The notes: a model not told the origin generated them from the sequence alone. Numbered from the stretch's first letter, positions 28,878 through 51,907 are shown. The stretch is DNA of 64,000 nucleotides from Rhizobium sp. R711 (GCF_002211365.1 NZ_LOKZ01000003.1:62001-126000), one strand, 5' to 3'. Numbers and translations: made by a program.

Positions 28878-29396
28878 GTGGAAAGAGCGGAAAAACGCGA
28901 ATTCGTCACGGAACTGAACGAAGTCTTCAAGGCTTCGGGCTCGGTTGTCGTGGCCCACTATGCTGGTGCTACAGTCGCGCAGATGAACGACTTCCGTTCA
29001 AAGATGCGTGCAGCTGGCGGTACCGTCAAAGTCGCGAAGAACCGCCTGGCCAAGATCGCCCTTCAGGGTACGGAAGCGGAAGGGATTTCCAATCTCTTCA
29101 CCGGTCAGACGCTCATTGCGTACAGCAATGACCCGATCACCGCTCCGAAAGTCGTCGTGGATTTCGCCAAGACCAACGATAAGATCGTTGTTCTCGGTGG
29201 TGCCATGGGAACAACGACGCTCAACGCCGATGCAGTCAAGTCGCTTGCGACCCTGCCGTCGTTGGACGAACTGCGCGCGAAGCTGCTGGGCATGATCCAG
29301 ACTCCGGCCACCCGCATCGCAGGCGTTGTTGCAGCACCGGCAAGCCAGCTTGCTCGCGTGTTTTCGGCTTACGCCAAGAAGGACGAAGCCGCATAA
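28878..29396 (+). CDS. rplJ: 50S ribosomal protein L10
   Basis: 172 residues from a GTG start ([10 protein letters not shown]) with GGAG upstream. It anchors L7/L12 dimers through its C-terminal helix and binds 23S rRNA through the N-terminal domain. The [12 protein letters not shown] segment is typical. In the rplJL unit it usually regulates itself at the leader. Confidence 0.97.
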   Translation: MERAEKREFVTELNEVFKASGSVVVAHYAGATVAQMNDFRSKMRAAGGTVKVAKNRLAKIALQGTEAEGISNLFTGQTLIAYSNDPITAPKVVVDFAKTNDKIVVLGGAMGTTTLNADAVKSLATLPSLDELRAKLLGMIQTPATRIAGVVAAPASQLARVFSAYAKKDEAA

Positions 29397-29454
29397 GGCG
29401 GTTTTTTGCTGTTTATAAAACACCGGTTCGAACCGAACAAAAGGAACTGATAAC

Positions 29455-29835
<381 letters not shown>

Positions 29836-29850
29836 TCTTGAACTGCATCT

Positions 29851-29932
29851 GGGAGGCTGGATTTCCGGCCTCCCATTTGCCGTTTTCTGGAACGAATTAC
29901 CCAAAAGCCGCGTGAAAACGGCTTTTGGGTAA
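29851..29932 (+). promoter_or_regulatory. Tandem hairpins between rplL and rpoB
   Basis: A 7-bp stem GGGAGGC/GCCTCCC (29851-29874) followed by T-rich sequence, then a 14-bp perfect stem TTACCCAAAAGCCG/CGGCTTTTGGGTAA (29897-29932, 8-base loop) without a T-run. By analogy with E. coli, the first could attenuate and the second be an RNase III processing site that uncouples rplL from rpoB amounts. Confidence 0.65.
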
Positions 29933-30093
29933 TGGGTTCTTCAAGAGGATGGTCTCGAACCGAGACGTGAAGGCAATCCGGCCTCACATTTCGGGAAGTG
30001 AGACGAGATTGAACTACCCATTGATTGACGGGGTCGACTGGCCATCGGTTCCCGTCCGTTGCAGGCCCGGATGCAATTTTTGAAGGAGCGACG

Positions 30094-34233
<4,140 letters not shown>

Positions 34234-34243
34234 GCACTGATCG

Positions 34244-34270
34244 GGTGTGCGCTGTCATGCAGCGCACACC
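34244..34270 (+). repeat. Hairpin between rpoB and rpoC
   Basis: 11-bp perfect stem GGTGTGCGCTG/CAGCGCACACC with a 5-base loop and no T-run, 10 bases after the rpoB stop; likely an mRNA stability or processing element. Confidence 0.6.
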
Positions 34271-34420
34271 GTTCCTGCTCTGGCCCCGTACAGGTGTCGG
34301 CCGGGCAGGGACGATTTCGCCGCATTCTGCGGTTATTGTCGTTTTGAGCGTTGGCGCGGCTCCCGGGATTTGCCGCCGTCCATGCAAGATAAGGGCGCAT
34401 CGCCCATGAAGGAGACAGGC

Positions 34421-38632
<4,212 letters not shown>

Positions 38633-38656
38633 TCGGCAGCTTGGTTCTGAGAATTG

Positions 38657-38693
38657 AAAAGCCGCCCGGAGCGATCCGGGCGGCTTTTGTTTT
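38657..38693 (+). terminator. Terminator after rpoC
   Basis: 14-bp perfect stem AAAAGCCGCCCGGA/TCCGGGCGGCTTTT with a GCGA loop, followed by TTTTGTTTT. Ends the rplKAJL-rpoBC run. Confidence 0.93.
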
Positions 38694-38718
38694 AGGTTCG
38701 TTATCGCTGCGAGCAGGC

Positions 38719-39144
38719 TTAGCCAAGCAGCGGTAATCCATGCTCCATGCCATAGCCGAGCCGACTCTGGGCGTCGTCGAAGCCGAGCCAGAAGAAACGG
38801 AACAGAATCGGACCGCCGCCGAAAGGCGTCATTTCTCGATGCTGCCAGGTGACGGGGTGGTCGCCTTCAAGGTGAATGTGGAAGTAGTGCCGCCGATGGC
38901 GGACTTCCGCACCGTCCTTGGAAAAGCGATAGTCGTGGACGGTGAGCGGAGTGAGGGGAGTTGCGGGTCGGATCCCGGTCTCTTCAGAGAATTCCCGAAA
39001 TGCGGCGGCGTCGATATCTTCGCCGATCTCTACCGTGCCGCCCGGAACCTGAAGCTCGACCTCGGGAAAGTCGGGCTCATCGAAAACCAGGAGCCGGTCG
39101 CGCCAGGTCGCATAGATCAGCACCTTGAGCGCATCCGGCTTCAT
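38719..39144 (-). CDS. Nudix hydrolase
   Basis: 141 residues from ATG 39144 (MKPDALKV). The Nudix box runs from Gly36 to about residue 58 (GGTVEIGEDIDAAAF then REFSEETGI) and matches GX5EX7REXXEEXG. The enzyme would cleave a nucleoside-diphosphate-linked substrate; which one cannot be told. It starts 7 bases after the stop of the 97-residue gene upstream, so the two are a minus-strand pair. Confidence 0.85.
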   Translation of the reverse strand: MKPDALKVLIYATWRDRLLVFDEPDFPEVELQVPGGTVEIGEDIDAAAFREFSEETGIRPATPLTPLTVHDYRFSKDGAEVRHRRHYFHIHLEGDHPVTWQHREMTPFGGGPILFRFFWLGFDDAQSRLGYGMEHGLPLLG

Positions 39145-39151
39145 CGCTGCT

Positions 39152-39445
39152 TCAGCTGAAGCGGATGATCGCGACTTCGCCATCGACGGCGCCCTGATAG
39201 GCGGAGGCATGCGGCTCCTCTTCCGGGACCTCGGTCAGCATGCCGATCTGATCGAGATCGGCCTCGATGAAGCCTTCCTCGGCGAGGGCGTTCAGAGCTT
39301 CCCGCACTGCACTATCGTCGTCGGCGGCCTTGAGCATGATGTGGAGGTCGACACCCTCGCTGTTGTCGGACTCATAGCCCTTGCCGATGATGATGAAGAC
39401 CATCGGGCCTTCGGAATTGTTGTCGTTGTCGGGGGCAGTAATCAT
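39152..39445 (-). CDS. Conserved hypothetical protein paired with Nudix gene
   Basis: 97 acidic residues with the core PMVFIIIGKGYESDNSEGVD and a C-terminal block PHASAYQGAVDGEVAIIRFS. I recall highly similar proteins beside rpsL in other rhizobia; no function known to me. AAGGAC lies before ATG 39445; a second ATG (MVFIIIG) is possible. Confidence 0.7.
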   Translation of the reverse strand: MITAPDNDNNSEGPMVFIIIGKGYESDNSEGVDLHIMLKAADDDSAVREALNALAEEGFIEADLDQIGMLTEVPEEEPHASAYQGAVDGEVAIIRFS

Positions 39446-39930
39446 CGGATGTCCTTCGATTCGAGATTTGAATCTGATTTCATGCGCTTAGCGTCTGCAA
39501 TCGGTGATTCCATAGCGGCTTTTTGTTGCAATGCCCAAGTTTATCTTGCCGTGCTGCGGTGAATTCGCCTAGAAGCCCCAAAAGAGGGTGTAATGGCCCG
39601 GTTTCAAGGCGTTCAGCCGAAGTTTATTTCTTAACGGCCTTGACGAGACGACGGGAAACCAGTAGTACCCGCGCCATCCGGACCCATGTGAGGCATGGCC
39701 ATTCGGGGCGACGCGCCCCGGAGATCACCTCAAACAAGGTTCGAAACGCACGTTGAAGATATGATGCCTGCACGCATGACGCATGTCTTTTGCGTCCTCT
39801 GCTCTCAGTGGTCCATCTGCGAAAGCGGATCGGGCCACGTTTTGCGCATTGAGACAAGCGTGTGGTCTTGCCGGAGACGGCGCGAGTTACGCCCGCAAGG
39901 GATTGAGATATAAACGTAAGGGATGGTTGA
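39446..39930 (+). other. Upstream region of the str operon
   Basis: 485 bases with no credible gene. It holds the likely rpsL promoter (listed apart) and a leader of about 260 bases with a perfect CGGGGCG-ACG-CGCCCCG hairpin at 39704-39720. The leader may carry translational control by S7, inferred from other bacteria. Confidence 0.5.
39639..39668 (+). promoter_or_regulatory. Candidate sigma-70 promoter for rpsL
   Basis: CTTGAC (39639-39644), the rhizobial -35 consensus, then 18 bases and TAGTAC (39663-39668). The -10 box is poor, so the call is tentative. Confidence 0.3.
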
Positions 39931-40302
39931 ATGCCTACCGTAAACCAGCTTATCCGCAAGCCGCGTCAGGCGAACGTAAAGCGTAATAAGGTTCCTGCTC
40001 TGCAGGAAAACCCACAGAAGCGCGGCGTTTGCACCCGCGTTTACACGACGACCCCGAAGAAGCCGAACTCGGCTCTCCGTAAGGTCGCAAAGATCCGTCT
40101 GACCAATGGCTTCGAAGTCATCGGCTACATCCCGGGCGAAGGTCACAACCTTCAGGAACACTCTGTCGTCATGATCCGTGGCGGCCGCGTTAAGGACCTT
40201 CCGGGTGTTCGTTATCACATCATCCGCGGCGTTCTCGATACCCAGGGTGTCAAGAACCGCAAGCAGCGCCGTTCGAAGTACGGTGCGAAGCGTCCGAAGT
40301 AA
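39931..40302 (+). CDS. rpsL: 30S ribosomal protein S12
   Basis: 123 residues at the decoding centre. The [20 protein letters not shown] and [13 protein letters not shown] loops keep the lysines (E. coli Lys42/Lys87 equivalents) whose change gives streptomycin resistance, so a sensitive type is predicted. First gene of the str operon. Confidence 0.98.
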   Translation: MPTVNQLIRKPRQANVKRNKVPALQENPQKRGVCTRVYTTTPKKPNSALRKVAKIRLTNGFEVIGYIPGEGHNLQEHSVVMIRGGRVKDLPGVRYHIIRGVLDTQGVKNRKQRRSKYGAKRPK

Positions 40303-40313
40303 TTCGGTTTTGA

Positions 40314-40850
<537 letters not shown>

Positions 40851-40879
40851 TCCCGAACGGGTTCGAAAGGCAGTCCACA

Positions 40880-42979
<2,100 letters not shown>

Positions 42980-43048
42980 CCGGAATACCAATTGACCGAT
43001 AACAAGAATTAGATCCCTCAGGGGACCTTAAAAGAGTGGAGAGCCCAC

Positions 43049-44224
<1,176 letters not shown>

Positions 44225-44230
<6 letters not shown>

Positions 44231-44534
44231 ACCGGCCGCTTCATTCGGAGCGGCCGATTCGATGACATTATTATGATGCAAGCGGCTCTAGCCGCTTGCT
44301 TATTACAGAGAAATGTTGCAAATGGCGCGCGAGCGCGATTTGCGCCCTGCTTCGTTCATTGGAGCGGGTGACTACAGCAAACAATAAGGTGGGCCGTCAG
44401 GCCTGAAGACTAGATAGGGATGCTGCATTCCGGTGTCCCTCTCGATCTTTGAAACCGGTGGTCCGCCTTAGGAAAAAGAACAACCCGTGTCTGCCCAACA
44501 GGCACGTGGGAAACAAACACAAGGATAACGTCGA
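44225..44534 (+). promoter_or_regulatory. tuf2-rpsJ interval: tandem hairpins and S10 leader
   Basis: 310 bases without a gene. CGGCCGCT/AGCGGCCG (44233-44256) and GCAAGCGGC-TCTA-GCCGCTTGC (44278-44299) come first; the second is followed by TTATTA and is a weak terminator. The remaining 230 bases form a leader for the S10 operon, where L4 control is known in E. coli; I see no clear match to that structure. Confidence 0.55.
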
Positions 44535-44843
44535 ATGAACGGCCAAAATATCCGCATTCGCCTGAAGGCGTTCGATCACCGGATTCTCGATGCTTCTACG
44601 CGCGAGATCGTGTCGACGGCGAAGCGCACCGGTGCTAGCGTCCGGGGCCCCGTTCCGCTTCCGACTCGCATCGAGAAGTTTACGGTCAACCGGTCCCCAC
44701 ACATCGACAAGAAGAGCCGCGAGCAGTTCGAGATGCGCACACATAAGCGCCTTCTCGACATCGTTGACCCGACACCGCAGACGGTAGACGCGCTGATGAA
44801 GCTCGATCTCGCCGCTGGTGTCGATGTTGAGATCAAGCTCTGA
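44535..44843 (+). CDS. rpsJ: 30S ribosomal protein S10
   Basis: 102 residues; 30S head protein that also binds NusG/NusB. Starts [19 protein letters not shown] and has the [19 protein letters not shown] signature. First gene of the S10 operon. Confidence 0.98.
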   Translation: MNGQNIRIRLKAFDHRILDASTREIVSTAKRTGASVRGPVPLPTRIEKFTVNRSPHIDKKSREQFEMRTHKRLLDIVDPTPQTVDALMKLDLAAGVDVEIKL

Positions 44844-44877
44844 GCCCCGCTCGAGCTGAGTTGGAAGGATTGAACCG

Positions 44878-45519
44878 ATGCGTTCAGGTGTGATTGCACA
44901 GAAGGTGGGCATGACCCGCGTCTACAACGACGCTGGCGAACATGTTCCGGTAACAGTACTGCGCATGGAAGGCTGCCAGGTTGTGGCCCAGCGCACAGTA
45001 GAAAAGAACGGCTACGCCGCAGTTCAGCTCGGTGCTGGCACGGCGAAGGTCAAGAATACGTCAAAGGCGATGCGCGGCAATTTTGCTGTCGCCAACGTCG
45101 AGCCGAAGGCTAAGCTCGCTGAATTCCGCGTGTCGGAAGACAACCTCCTCGAGGTTGGTACCGAGCTCAAGGCGGGTCACTTCGCAGCTGGTCAGCTCGT
45201 CGATGTGACGGGTACGACGATCGGTAAGGGCTTTGCGGGTGCTATGAAGCGCCACGGTTTCGGCGGTCTTCGCGCCACGCACGGTGTGTCTGTGTCGCAC
45301 CGCTCGCATGGTTCGACGGGTTCGCGCCAGGATCCGGGCAAGGTTTTCAAGAACAAGAAGATGGCTGGTCACATGGGCCAGACGCGCGTAACGACTCAGA
45401 ACCTTGAAGTGGTTTCGACCGACGAAGATCGTGGTCTGATCCTGATCAAGGGTGCAGTGCCCGGTTCCAAGGGTGCCTGGATCATCGTGCGCGACGCCGT
45501 CAAGTCGGCCGCGAAGTAA
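44878..45519 (+). CDS. rplC: 50S ribosomal protein L3
   Basis: 213 residues; early assembly protein near the peptidyl-transferase centre. The [20 protein letters not shown] loop is clear. GGAAGGAT before the ATG. Confidence 0.98.
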   Translation: MRSGVIAQKVGMTRVYNDAGEHVPVTVLRMEGCQVVAQRTVEKNGYAAVQLGAGTAKVKNTSKAMRGNFAVANVEPKAKLAEFRVSEDNLLEVGTELKAGHFAAGQLVDVTGTTIGKGFAGAMKRHGFGGLRATHGVSVSHRSHGSTGSRQDPGKVFKNKKMAGHMGQTRVTTQNLEVVSTDEDRGLILIKGAVPGSKGAWIIVRDAVKSAAK

Positions 45520-45532
45520 GGGAGCCAGACCA

Positions 45533-46153
45533 ATGGAATTCAACGTCAAAACCCTCGAGGGAAAAGACGCAGGGAAGGTTTCTCTTTCTGACGCGATTTT
45601 CGGCCTTGAGCCCCGCGAAGACATTCTTGCCCGCGTGATCCGCTGGCAGCTTGCCAAGAAGCAGCAGGGCACGCACCAGGCAAAGGGCCGCGCGGACGTT
45701 TCGCGCACCGGCGCCAAGATGTACAAGCAGAAGGGTACGGGCCGCGCTCGTCACCATTCGGCTCGCGCTCCGCAGTTCCGCGGCGGTGGTAAGGCACACG
45801 GCCCGGTCGCTCGCAGCCACGAACACGACCTTCCCAAGAAGGTTCGTGCTCTCGGCCTGCGTCACGCCCTCTCGGCCAAGCTGAAGTCCGACGATGTCAT
45901 CATCATCGACAGCCTGGTTGCTGCAGAAGCAAAGACCAAGGCACTGGCATCTGCTTTCGAGACGCTCGGCCTGACCAATGCGCTCTTCATCGGTGGCGCT
46001 GAACTTGATGGCAACTTCAAGCTCGCAGCTCAGAACATCCCGAACATCGATGTTCTGCCGATCCAGGGCATCAACGTTTACGACATCGTGCGCCGCGGCA
46101 AGCTCGTGCTTTCCAAGGCTGCCGTCGAAGCTCTAGAGGAGCGTTTCAAGTGA
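45533..46153 (+). CDS. rplD: 50S ribosomal protein L4
   Basis: 206 residues from ATG 45533 ([10 protein letters not shown]). The exit-tunnel loop [20 protein letters not shown] is present. In E. coli L4 represses the S10 operon. Its stop overlaps the rplW start. Confidence 0.97.
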   Translation: MEFNVKTLEGKDAGKVSLSDAIFGLEPREDILARVIRWQLAKKQQGTHQAKGRADVSRTGAKMYKQKGTGRARHHSARAPQFRGGGKAHGPVARSHEHDLPKKVRALGLRHALSAKLKSDDVIIIDSLVAAEAKTKALASAFETLGLTNALFIGGAELDGNFKLAAQNIPNIDVLPIQGINVYDIVRRGKLVLSKAAVEALEERFK

Positions 46154-46443
46154 CCGACCTTCGCCACTATGATGTGATCGTCTCGCCGGCGATTACCGAA
46201 AAGTCCACGCTGGTATCGGAAAACAACCAGGTTGTTTTCAATGTCGCCAAGAAGGCGTCGAAGCCGGAAATCAAGGCTGCAGTCGAGGCGCTGTTCGGCG
46301 TCAAGGTCACGGCCGTCAACACTCTGCTCCGCAAGGGCAAGACCAAGCGTTTCCGCGGTTTTGTCGGCAAGCAGCAGGACGTGAAGAAGGCAGTCGTAAC
46401 GCTGGCTGAAGGCCAGACGATCGACGTCTCCACCGGTCTCTGA
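46150..46443 (+). CDS. rplW: 50S ribosomal protein L23
   Basis: 97 residues from a GTG that overlaps the rplD stop (GTGA). Forms the docking site at the exit tunnel for SRP and trigger factor. Signature: [16 protein letters not shown]. Confidence 0.97.
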   Translation: MTDLRHYDVIVSPAITEKSTLVSENNQVVFNVAKKASKPEIKAAVEALFGVKVTAVNTLLRKGKTKRFRGFVGKQQDVKKAVVTLAEGQTIDVSTGL

Positions 46444-46454
46444 GGAATAAAAAG

Positions 46455-47291
46455 ATGGCATTGAAAACATTCAATCCTACGACCCCGAGCCAGCGGCAGC
46501 TGGTCATCGTCGACCGCTCCGGCCTCTACAAGGGCAAGCCGGTCAAGGCGCTGACGGAAGGTCTGACCAAGAGCGGCGGTCGTAACAACCTCGGCCGCAT
46601 CACAGCCCGCTTCATCGGCGGCGGTCACAAGCGCACGTACCGTCTGGTCGACTTCAAGCGTCGCAAGTTCGACGTTGAAGGCACTGTCGAGCGTATCGAA
46701 TACGATCCGAACCGTACGGCTTTCATCGCGCTGGTGACCTATGCTGACGGCGAGAAGGCCTACATCCTCGCTCCGCAGCGTCTCGCTGCCGGCGACAAGG
46801 TCATCTCTTCGGAGAAGGCTGTCGACGTGAAGCCAGGCAACACCATGCCGCTGCAGTTCATCCCGGTCGGCTCCATCATCCACAACGTGGAAATGAAGCC
46901 GGGCAAGGGTGGCCAGATCGCACGTTCGGCTGGCGGTTACGCACAGCTCGTCGGCCGCGACCAGGGCATGGCGATCCTTCGCCTGAACTCCGGTGAACAG
47001 CGCCTTGTACACGGCACTTGCCTTGCTTCGATCGGTGCGGTTTCGAACCCGGATCACGCCAACATCAACGACGGCAAGGCCGGTCGTACCGTTTGGCGCG
47101 GCAAGCGTCCGCACAACCGCGGTGTTGTCATGAACCCAGTCGACCACCCGCACGGCGGTGGTGAAGGCCGTACCTCTGGTGGCCGTCACCCGGTTACTCC
47201 GTGGGGTAAACCGACCAAGGGCAAGCGCACCCGGTCGAACAAGTCGACCGACAAGATGATCATGCGCTCGCGTCATCAGCGTAAGAAGTAA
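46455..47291 (+). CDS. rplB: 50S ribosomal protein L2
   Basis: 278 residues; needed for subunit joining and peptide-bond formation. [20 protein letters not shown] includes the conserved histidine (PHGGG). Confidence 0.98.
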   Translation: MALKTFNPTTPSQRQLVIVDRSGLYKGKPVKALTEGLTKSGGRNNLGRITARFIGGGHKRTYRLVDFKRRKFDVEGTVERIEYDPNRTAFIALVTYADGEKAYILAPQRLAAGDKVISSEKAVDVKPGNTMPLQFIPVGSIIHNVEMKPGKGGQIARSAGGYAQLVGRDQGMAILRLNSGEQRLVHGTCLASIGAVSNPDHANINDGKAGRTVWRGKRPHNRGVVMNPVDHPHGGGEGRTSGGRHPVTPWGKPTKGKRTRSNKSTDKMIMRSRHQRKK

Positions 47292-47306
47292 GAGAGGAAG
47301 TCTCCA

Positions 47307-47585
47307 ATGGCTCGTTCAGTATGGAAAGGTCCGTTCGTTGACGGCTATCTTCTCAAGAAGGCTGAGAAGGTTCGTGAAGGCGGACGTGCAGAAGTAATCA
47401 AGATCTGGAGCCGTCGCTCCACGATCCTGCCGCAGTTCGTCGGTCTCACCTTCGGCGTCTACAACGGCAGCAAGCATGTTCCGGTCAGCGTCAATGAAGA
47501 CATGGTCGGTCATAAATTCGGTGAATTCTCTCCGACCCGGACCTACTACGGTCACGGTGCGGACAAGAAGGCAAAGAGGAAGTAA
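47307..47585 (+). CDS. rpsS: 30S ribosomal protein S19
   Basis: 92 residues; 30S head protein that forms a bridge to the 50S with S13. Starts [29 protein letters not shown] near the end is typical. Confidence 0.98.
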   Translation: MARSVWKGPFVDGYLLKKAEKVREGGRAEVIKIWSRRSTILPQFVGLTFGVYNGSKHVPVSVNEDMVGHKFGEFSPTRTYYGHGADKKAKRK

Positions 47586-47587
47586 CA

Positions 47588-47977
47588 ATGGGCAAGGCAA
47601 AAGCCGAACGCCGGCTGAAGGACAACGAGGCGCAAGCAGTCGCCCGCACGCTCCGCGTCAGCCCACAGAAGCTCAACCTCGTTGCTGCGGCTATCCGCGG
47701 CAAGAAGGTCGATCGTGCACTCGCTGAGCTGGAATTCTCCCGCAAGCGCATCGCAGGCGCCGTCAAGAAGACGCTCGAATCTGCGATTGCAAACGCTGAG
47801 AACAACCACGATCTCGACGTTGACACGCTGGTCGTCGCAGAAGCCTACGTCGGCAAGTCGATCGTCATGAAGCGTTTCCACGCTCGTGGCCGTGGCCGTG
47901 CATCTCGCATTGAGAAGCCGTTCGCGCACCTCACGATCGTTGTCCGCGAAGTGCAGGCACAAGAGGAGGCCGCATAA
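47588..47977 (+). CDS. rplV: 50S ribosomal protein L22
   Basis: 129 residues; its beta-hairpin lines the exit tunnel. The [19 protein letters not shown] and [16 protein letters not shown] blocks are present. The stop overlaps the rpsC start (TAATG). Confidence 0.98.
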   Translation: MGKAKAERRLKDNEAQAVARTLRVSPQKLNLVAAAIRGKKVDRALAELEFSRKRIAGAVKKTLESAIANAENNHDLDVDTLVVAEAYVGKSIVMKRFHARGRGRASRIEKPFAHLTIVVREVQAQEEAA

Positions 47978-48696
47978 TGGGTCAGAAAATTAATCCAATC
48001 GGTTTCCGTCTTGGCATCAACCGTACCTGGGATAGCCGCTGGTTCGCGGACAATGCCGAGTACGGCCAGCTGCTGCACGAAGACCTGAAGATGCGCAAGT
48101 TCGTCATGAGCGAACTGAAGCAGGCCGGTATCGCCAAGGTGGTCATCGAGCGTCCGCACAAGAAGTGCCGCGTCACGATCCACTCGGCTCGTCCGGGCCT
48201 GATCATCGGCAAGAAGGGCGCAGACATCGACAAGCTCCGCAAGAAGCTGTCGGAGATGACGAATTCCGAAACGCACCTCAACATCGTTGAAGTTCGCAAG
48301 CCGGAAGTCGACGCTACGCTCGTTGCACAGTCGATCGCTCAGCAGCTCGAGCGTCGTGTTGCTTTCCGTCGCGCCATGAAGCGTGCCGTTCAGTCTGCAA
48401 TGCGTCTTGGCGCCGAAGGCATCAAGATCACCTGCGCAGGCCGTCTCGGCGGTGCTGAAATCGCTCGTACGGAGTGGTACCGCGAAGGTCGCGTTCCGCT
48501 GCACACGCTGCGCGCTGACATCGACTACGGTACGGCTGAAGCGGAAACCGCTTTCGGCATCTGCGGCATCAAGGTTTGGATCTTCAAGGGCGAAATCCTT
48601 GAGCACGATCCGATGGCCTCCGAGCGCCGCGCACTCGAGGGTGACGCTCAGGGTCCGGCAAGCCGCGACCGCGATCGTCGCCGCGACAACGCTTAA
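47977..48696 (+). CDS. rpsC: 30S ribosomal protein S3
   Basis: 239 residues; mRNA-entry and helicase-site protein with a KH domain ([20 protein letters not shown]) and a conserved C-terminal domain. Starts [20 protein letters not shown]. Confidence 0.98.
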   Translation: MGQKINPIGFRLGINRTWDSRWFADNAEYGQLLHEDLKMRKFVMSELKQAGIAKVVIERPHKKCRVTIHSARPGLIIGKKGADIDKLRKKLSEMTNSETHLNIVEVRKPEVDATLVAQSIAQQLERRVAFRRAMKRAVQSAMRLGAEGIKITCAGRLGGAEIARTEWYREGRVPLHTLRADIDYGTAEAETAFGICGIKVWIFKGEILEHDPMASERRALEGDAQGPASRDRDRRRDNA

Positions 48697-48732
48697 TAGC
48701 GTTGGTGGCAGATAAGTTCGGAGAATAAGAAA

Positions 48733-49146
48733 ATGTTGCAGCCAAAGCGTACCAAGTACCGCAAGCAATTTAAGGGCCGCATCAAGGGCGTCGCCAAGGG
48801 TGGTTCTGACCTGGCCTTCGGCGAATTCGGCCTTAAGGCTCAAGAGCCGAACCGCGTCAATGCACGCGAGATCGAAGCGGCCCGCCGCGCGATCACGCGT
48901 TACATGAAGCGCGCCGGCCGTGTATGGATCCGCGTGTTCCCGGATGTTCCGGTAACAGCAAAGCCGACCGAAGTCCGTATGGGTAAGGGCAAGGGCTCTG
49001 TCGAATACTGGGCATGCAAGGTCAAGCCAGGCCGTATGATGTTCGAAATCGACGGCGTCAGCGAAGAAATCGCTCGTGAAGCGCTTCGCCTCGGCTCTGC
49101 CAAGCTCTCGGTCAAGACGCGCTTCGTTCAGCGCATTGCAGAGTAA
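48733..49146 (+). CDS. rplP: 50S ribosomal protein L16
   Basis: 137 residues; helps place A-site tRNA. Opens [19 protein letters not shown]; the [25 protein letters not shown] segment holds the usual hydroxylatable Arg region. Confidence 0.98.
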   Translation: MLQPKRTKYRKQFKGRIKGVAKGGSDLAFGEFGLKAQEPNRVNAREIEAARRAITRYMKRAGRVWIRVFPDVPVTAKPTEVRMGKGKGSVEYWACKVKPGRMMFEIDGVSEEIAREALRLGSAKLSVKTRFVQRIAE

Positions 49147-49158
49147 GGAGCAAGGCAC

Positions 49159-49359
49159 ATGAAAGCCGAAGAAGTACGCGGCCTCACGGCCGACCAGCTT
49201 AAGGACAAGCTCGCCGACCTGAAGAAGGAGCAGTTCAACCTGCGCTTCCAGAAGGCTACCGGTCAGCTGGAAAAGTCCTCGCGCATCAACGAAGTCCGCA
49301 AGGACATTGCCCGCGTGAAAACCATTGCCCGCCAGAAGGCGGCAGAAGCAAAGGCGTAA
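49159..49359 (+). CDS. rpmC: 50S ribosomal protein L29
   Basis: 66 residues, two long helices, near the exit tunnel. [18 protein letters not shown] is the family signature. GGAG before ATG. Confidence 0.97.
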   Translation: MKAEEVRGLTADQLKDKLADLKKEQFNLRFQKATGQLEKSSRINEVRKDIARVKTIARQKAAEAKA

Positions 49360-49371
49360 AGGAAGAATAAC

Positions 49372-49611
49372 ATGCCGAAGCGCATTCTGCAGGGCGTTGT
49401 CGTTGGCGACAAGAACGAGAAGACTGTCGTAGTTCGCGTTGAGCGTCGTTTCGCTCACCCGCTGCTTCAGAAGACTGTTCGTCGGTCCAAGAAGTACAAG
49501 GCCCACGACGAAAACAACCAGTACAAGATCGGCGATGTCGTATCCATCGAGGAATGCGCGCCGATCTCGAAGGACAAGCGCTGGACGGTCGTTTCCGCCC
49601 AGGCAAAGTAA
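49372..49611 (+). CDS. rpsQ: 30S ribosomal protein S17
   Basis: 79 residues; OB-fold early assembly protein. [19 protein letters not shown] is typical. Last gene of the S10 operon; a terminator lies about 55 bases on. Confidence 0.97.
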   Translation: MPKRILQGVVVGDKNEKTVVVRVERRFAHPLLQKTVRRSKKYKAHDENNQYKIGDVVSIEECAPISKDKRWTVVSAQAK

Positions 49612-49664
49612 GAATTTCTCGCGAGGCCTTGCGTCTCGCGAAAATTTCTGTATGAAGCAGCGTC

Positions 49665-49696
49665 AGAACGCTCGAAAGACGGGCGTTCTTTTGCTT
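49665..49696 (+). terminator. Terminator between S10 and spc operons
   Basis: Stem AGAACGC/GCGTTCT (49665-49671 with 49683-49689), then TTTT and further T-rich bases. A weaker TCGCGAG/CTCGCGA hairpin (49619-49641) comes first. The interval to rplN is 264 bases, the longest between genes here, and should hold an spc promoter that I could not place. Confidence 0.65.
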
Positions 49697-49875
49697 TGAG
49701 CGCACGGAAGGTCCCCTTGGGGAAACCACCCTGGCACGATTTTCCCGCGCTATTCAAGCTATTGCCGTATCTGTGCCTGTCTTCGAGATGGGTTCGGTCG
49801 GCTGACAGATTTTCATATGCCGGGAAAGGGGGCTCAAAGCCCAACCATTCCGGTAAAACAAAAAGGCGACCTGAT

Positions 49876-50244
49876 ATGATTCAGATGCAAACAAACCTCG
49901 ATGTGGCGGATAATTCCGGCGCACGTCGTGTCATGTGCATCAAGGTGCTGGGCGGCTCGAAGCGCAAGTATGCCGGGATCGGCGACGTTATCGTCGTTTC
50001 GATCAAGGAAGCGATCCCGCGCGGCCGCGTGAAGAAGGGTGACGTGATGAAGGCGGTGGTTGTTCGCACCGCCAAGGAAATCCGTCGCGTTGATGGTTCC
50101 ATCATCCGCTTCGACACCAATGCAGCAGTCCTCATCGACAACAAGAAAGAGCCGATCGGCACCCGTATCTTCGGACCGGTTCCGCGCGAACTTCGCGCCA
50201 AGAACCACATGAAGATCATCTCGCTGGCTCCCGAAGTACTGTAA
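49876..50244 (+). CDS. rplN: 50S ribosomal protein L14
   Basis: 122 residues from ATG 49876 ([20 protein letters not shown]). Intersubunit-bridge protein. The longer in-frame start at 49696 is rejected since L14 begins with this motif. First gene of the spc operon. Confidence 0.98.
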   Translation: MIQMQTNLDVADNSGARRVMCIKVLGGSKRKYAGIGDVIVVSIKEAIPRGRVKKGDVMKAVVVRTAKEIRRVDGSIIRFDTNAAVLIDNKKEPIGTRIFGPVPRELRAKNHMKIISLAPEVL

Positions 50245-50256
50245 GGAGCGCGAACG

Positions 50257-50559
50257 ATGCAAAAGATTCGTAAGGGCGACAAGGTCGTCATGCTCGCAGG
50301 CAAGGACAAGGGCCGCACTGGCGAAGTCCTCCAGGTTCTGCCTAAGGAAGATCGTGCCGTTGTTCGTGGCATCAACGTCGTAAAGCGCCACCAGCGCCAG
50401 ACGCAGAGCCAGGAAGCCGGCATCATCAGCAAGGAAGCCGCTGTTCACCTCTCTAACGTTGCAATCGTCGACAAGGACGGCAAGCCGACCCGCGTCGGTT
50501 TCAAGGTTGTTGACGGCAAGAAGGTCCGTGTGGCCAAGCGTTCCGGTGAGGTGATCTGA
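50257..50559 (+). CDS. rplX: 50S ribosomal protein L24
   Basis: 100 residues; assembly initiator with a KOW motif ([20 protein letters not shown]). Its stop overlaps the rplE start (TGATG). Confidence 0.97.
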   Translation: MQKIRKGDKVVMLAGKDKGRTGEVLQVLPKEDRAVVRGINVVKRHQRQTQSQEAGIISKEAAVHLSNVAIVDKDGKPTRVGFKVVDGKKVRVAKRSGEVI

Positions 50560-51116
50560 TGGCTGACGCAAAGTACGAGCCGCGGCTCAAGAAGGAATAT
50601 GTCGAGCGCATTCGTGCGGCGATGCAGGAGAAGTTCTCCTACGCCAACGAAATGATGATCCCGAAGCTCGACAAGATCGTAATCAACATGGGTGTTGGTG
50701 AAGCGACGGCTGATTCGAAGAAGCCGACTGTTGCTGCAGCCGACTTGGCCGCTATCGCTGGTCAGAAGCCGGTCATCACCCGTGCCCGCAACTCTATCGC
50801 TGGCTTCAAGGTCCGCGAAAACATGCCGATCGGCGCGAAGGTCACCCTGCGCGGCGCTCGCATGTACGAGTTCCTGGACCGTCTCGTGAATATCGCGCTT
50901 CCGCGCGTTCGCGACTTCCGCGGCCTAAACCCGAAGAGCTTTGACGGCCGTGGCAACTTCGCCATGGGCATCAAGGAGCACATTGTGTTCCCTGAGATCA
51001 ACTACGACAAGGTTGATCAGATGTGGGGCATGGACATCATCGTTTGCACGACGGCAACGAAGGACGACGAAGCACGGGCTCTGCTGACAGAGTTCAACTT
51101 CCCGTTCCGTCAGTAA
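50559..51116 (+). CDS. rplE: 50S ribosomal protein L5
   Basis: 185 residues; binds 5S rRNA and P-site t[23 protein letters not shown] and [20 protein letters not shown] are signatures. Confidence 0.98.
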   Translation: MADAKYEPRLKKEYVERIRAAMQEKFSYANEMMIPKLDKIVINMGVGEATADSKKPTVAAADLAAIAGQKPVITRARNSIAGFKVRENMPIGAKVTLRGARMYEFLDRLVNIALPRVRDFRGLNPKSFDGRGNFAMGIKEHIVFPEINYDKVDQMWGMDIIVCTTATKDDEARALLTEFNFPFRQ

Positions 51117-51148
51117 CCGTAACGACGAGCGTAGAAAAGGAACCGCAC

Positions 51149-51454
51149 ATGGCGAAGACAAGCGCAGTTGAAAAGAACAAGCGCCGCCGTACTACGGTCG
51201 CTAACCAGGCTGCCAAGCGCGCAGCTCTGAAGGCGATCATCATGAACCAGGCTCTTCCGATCGAAGAGCGGTTCAAGGCATCGATCAAGCTGGCATCCCT
51301 GCCGCGCGATGGATCCAAGACCCGCATTCGCAACCGTTGCGAAGTATCGGGCCGTCCGCGCGCATACTACCGCAAACTGCGCATGTCGCGTATCGCGCTG
51401 CGTGAACTCGGCAATCTCGGCAAGGTGCCGGGCATCGTCAAGTCGAGCTGGTAA
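51149..51454 (+). CDS. rpsN: 30S ribosomal protein S14 (zinc-free form)
   Basis: 101 residues from ATG 51149 ([14 protein letters not shown]). The long form without a Cys4 zinc site. [20 protein letters not shown] is typical. Confidence 0.97.
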   Translation: MAKTSAVEKNKRRRTTVANQAAKRAALKAIIMNQALPIEERFKASIKLASLPRDGSKTRIRNRCEVSGRPRAYYRKLRMSRIALRELGNLGKVPGIVKSSW

Positions 51455-51466
51455 GGAGCAGGTTAG

Positions 51467-51865
51467 ATGACAATGACTGATCCGTTGGGCGATATGCTCA
51501 CTCGCATCCGCAACGGCGCTTCTCGCCGCAAGTCGTCGGTTTCGACGCCTGCTTCGAAGCTCCGTGCACGTGTTCTCGATGTTCTGCAGTCTGAAGGCTA
51601 CATCCGTGGCTATTCCGTTGTCGATTTCGGCAATGGCAAGTCTGAGCTCAACATCGAACTCAAGTACTACGAAGGCGCATCGGTGATCCGTGAGATCGGC
51701 CGTGTGTCCAAGCCGGGCCGCCGGGTTTATGTCTCGGTCAAGTCCATTCCGCAGGTCGCGAACGGCCTCGGCATCACCATCCTTTCGACCCCGAAGGGCG
51801 TGATGGCCGATCACCAGGCTCGCGAACAGAACGTTGGTGGCGAGGTTCTTTGCTCAGTCTTCTAA
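51467..51865 (+). CDS. rpsH: 30S ribosomal protein S8
   Basis: 132 residues; central-domain assembly protein, in E. coli the repressor of the spc operon. [20 protein letters not shown] opens the fold and the C-terminus ends in GGEVLCSVF. Confidence 0.98.
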   Translation: MTMTDPLGDMLTRIRNGASRRKSSVSTPASKLRARVLDVLQSEGYIRGYSVVDFGNGKSELNIELKYYEGASVIREIGRVSKPGRRVYVSVKSIPQVANGLGITILSTPKGVMADHQAREQNVGGEVLCSVF

Positions 51866-51907
51866 GACAGGGCAGGGATCTCCATAGCGAACAGACAGGA
51901 TTGAAAA

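Noticed and set aside
39624..39959. 111-codon minus-strand frame in the rpsL leader
   Set aside because: Overlaps the rpsL start and lacks a start signal; composition is unlike a gene.
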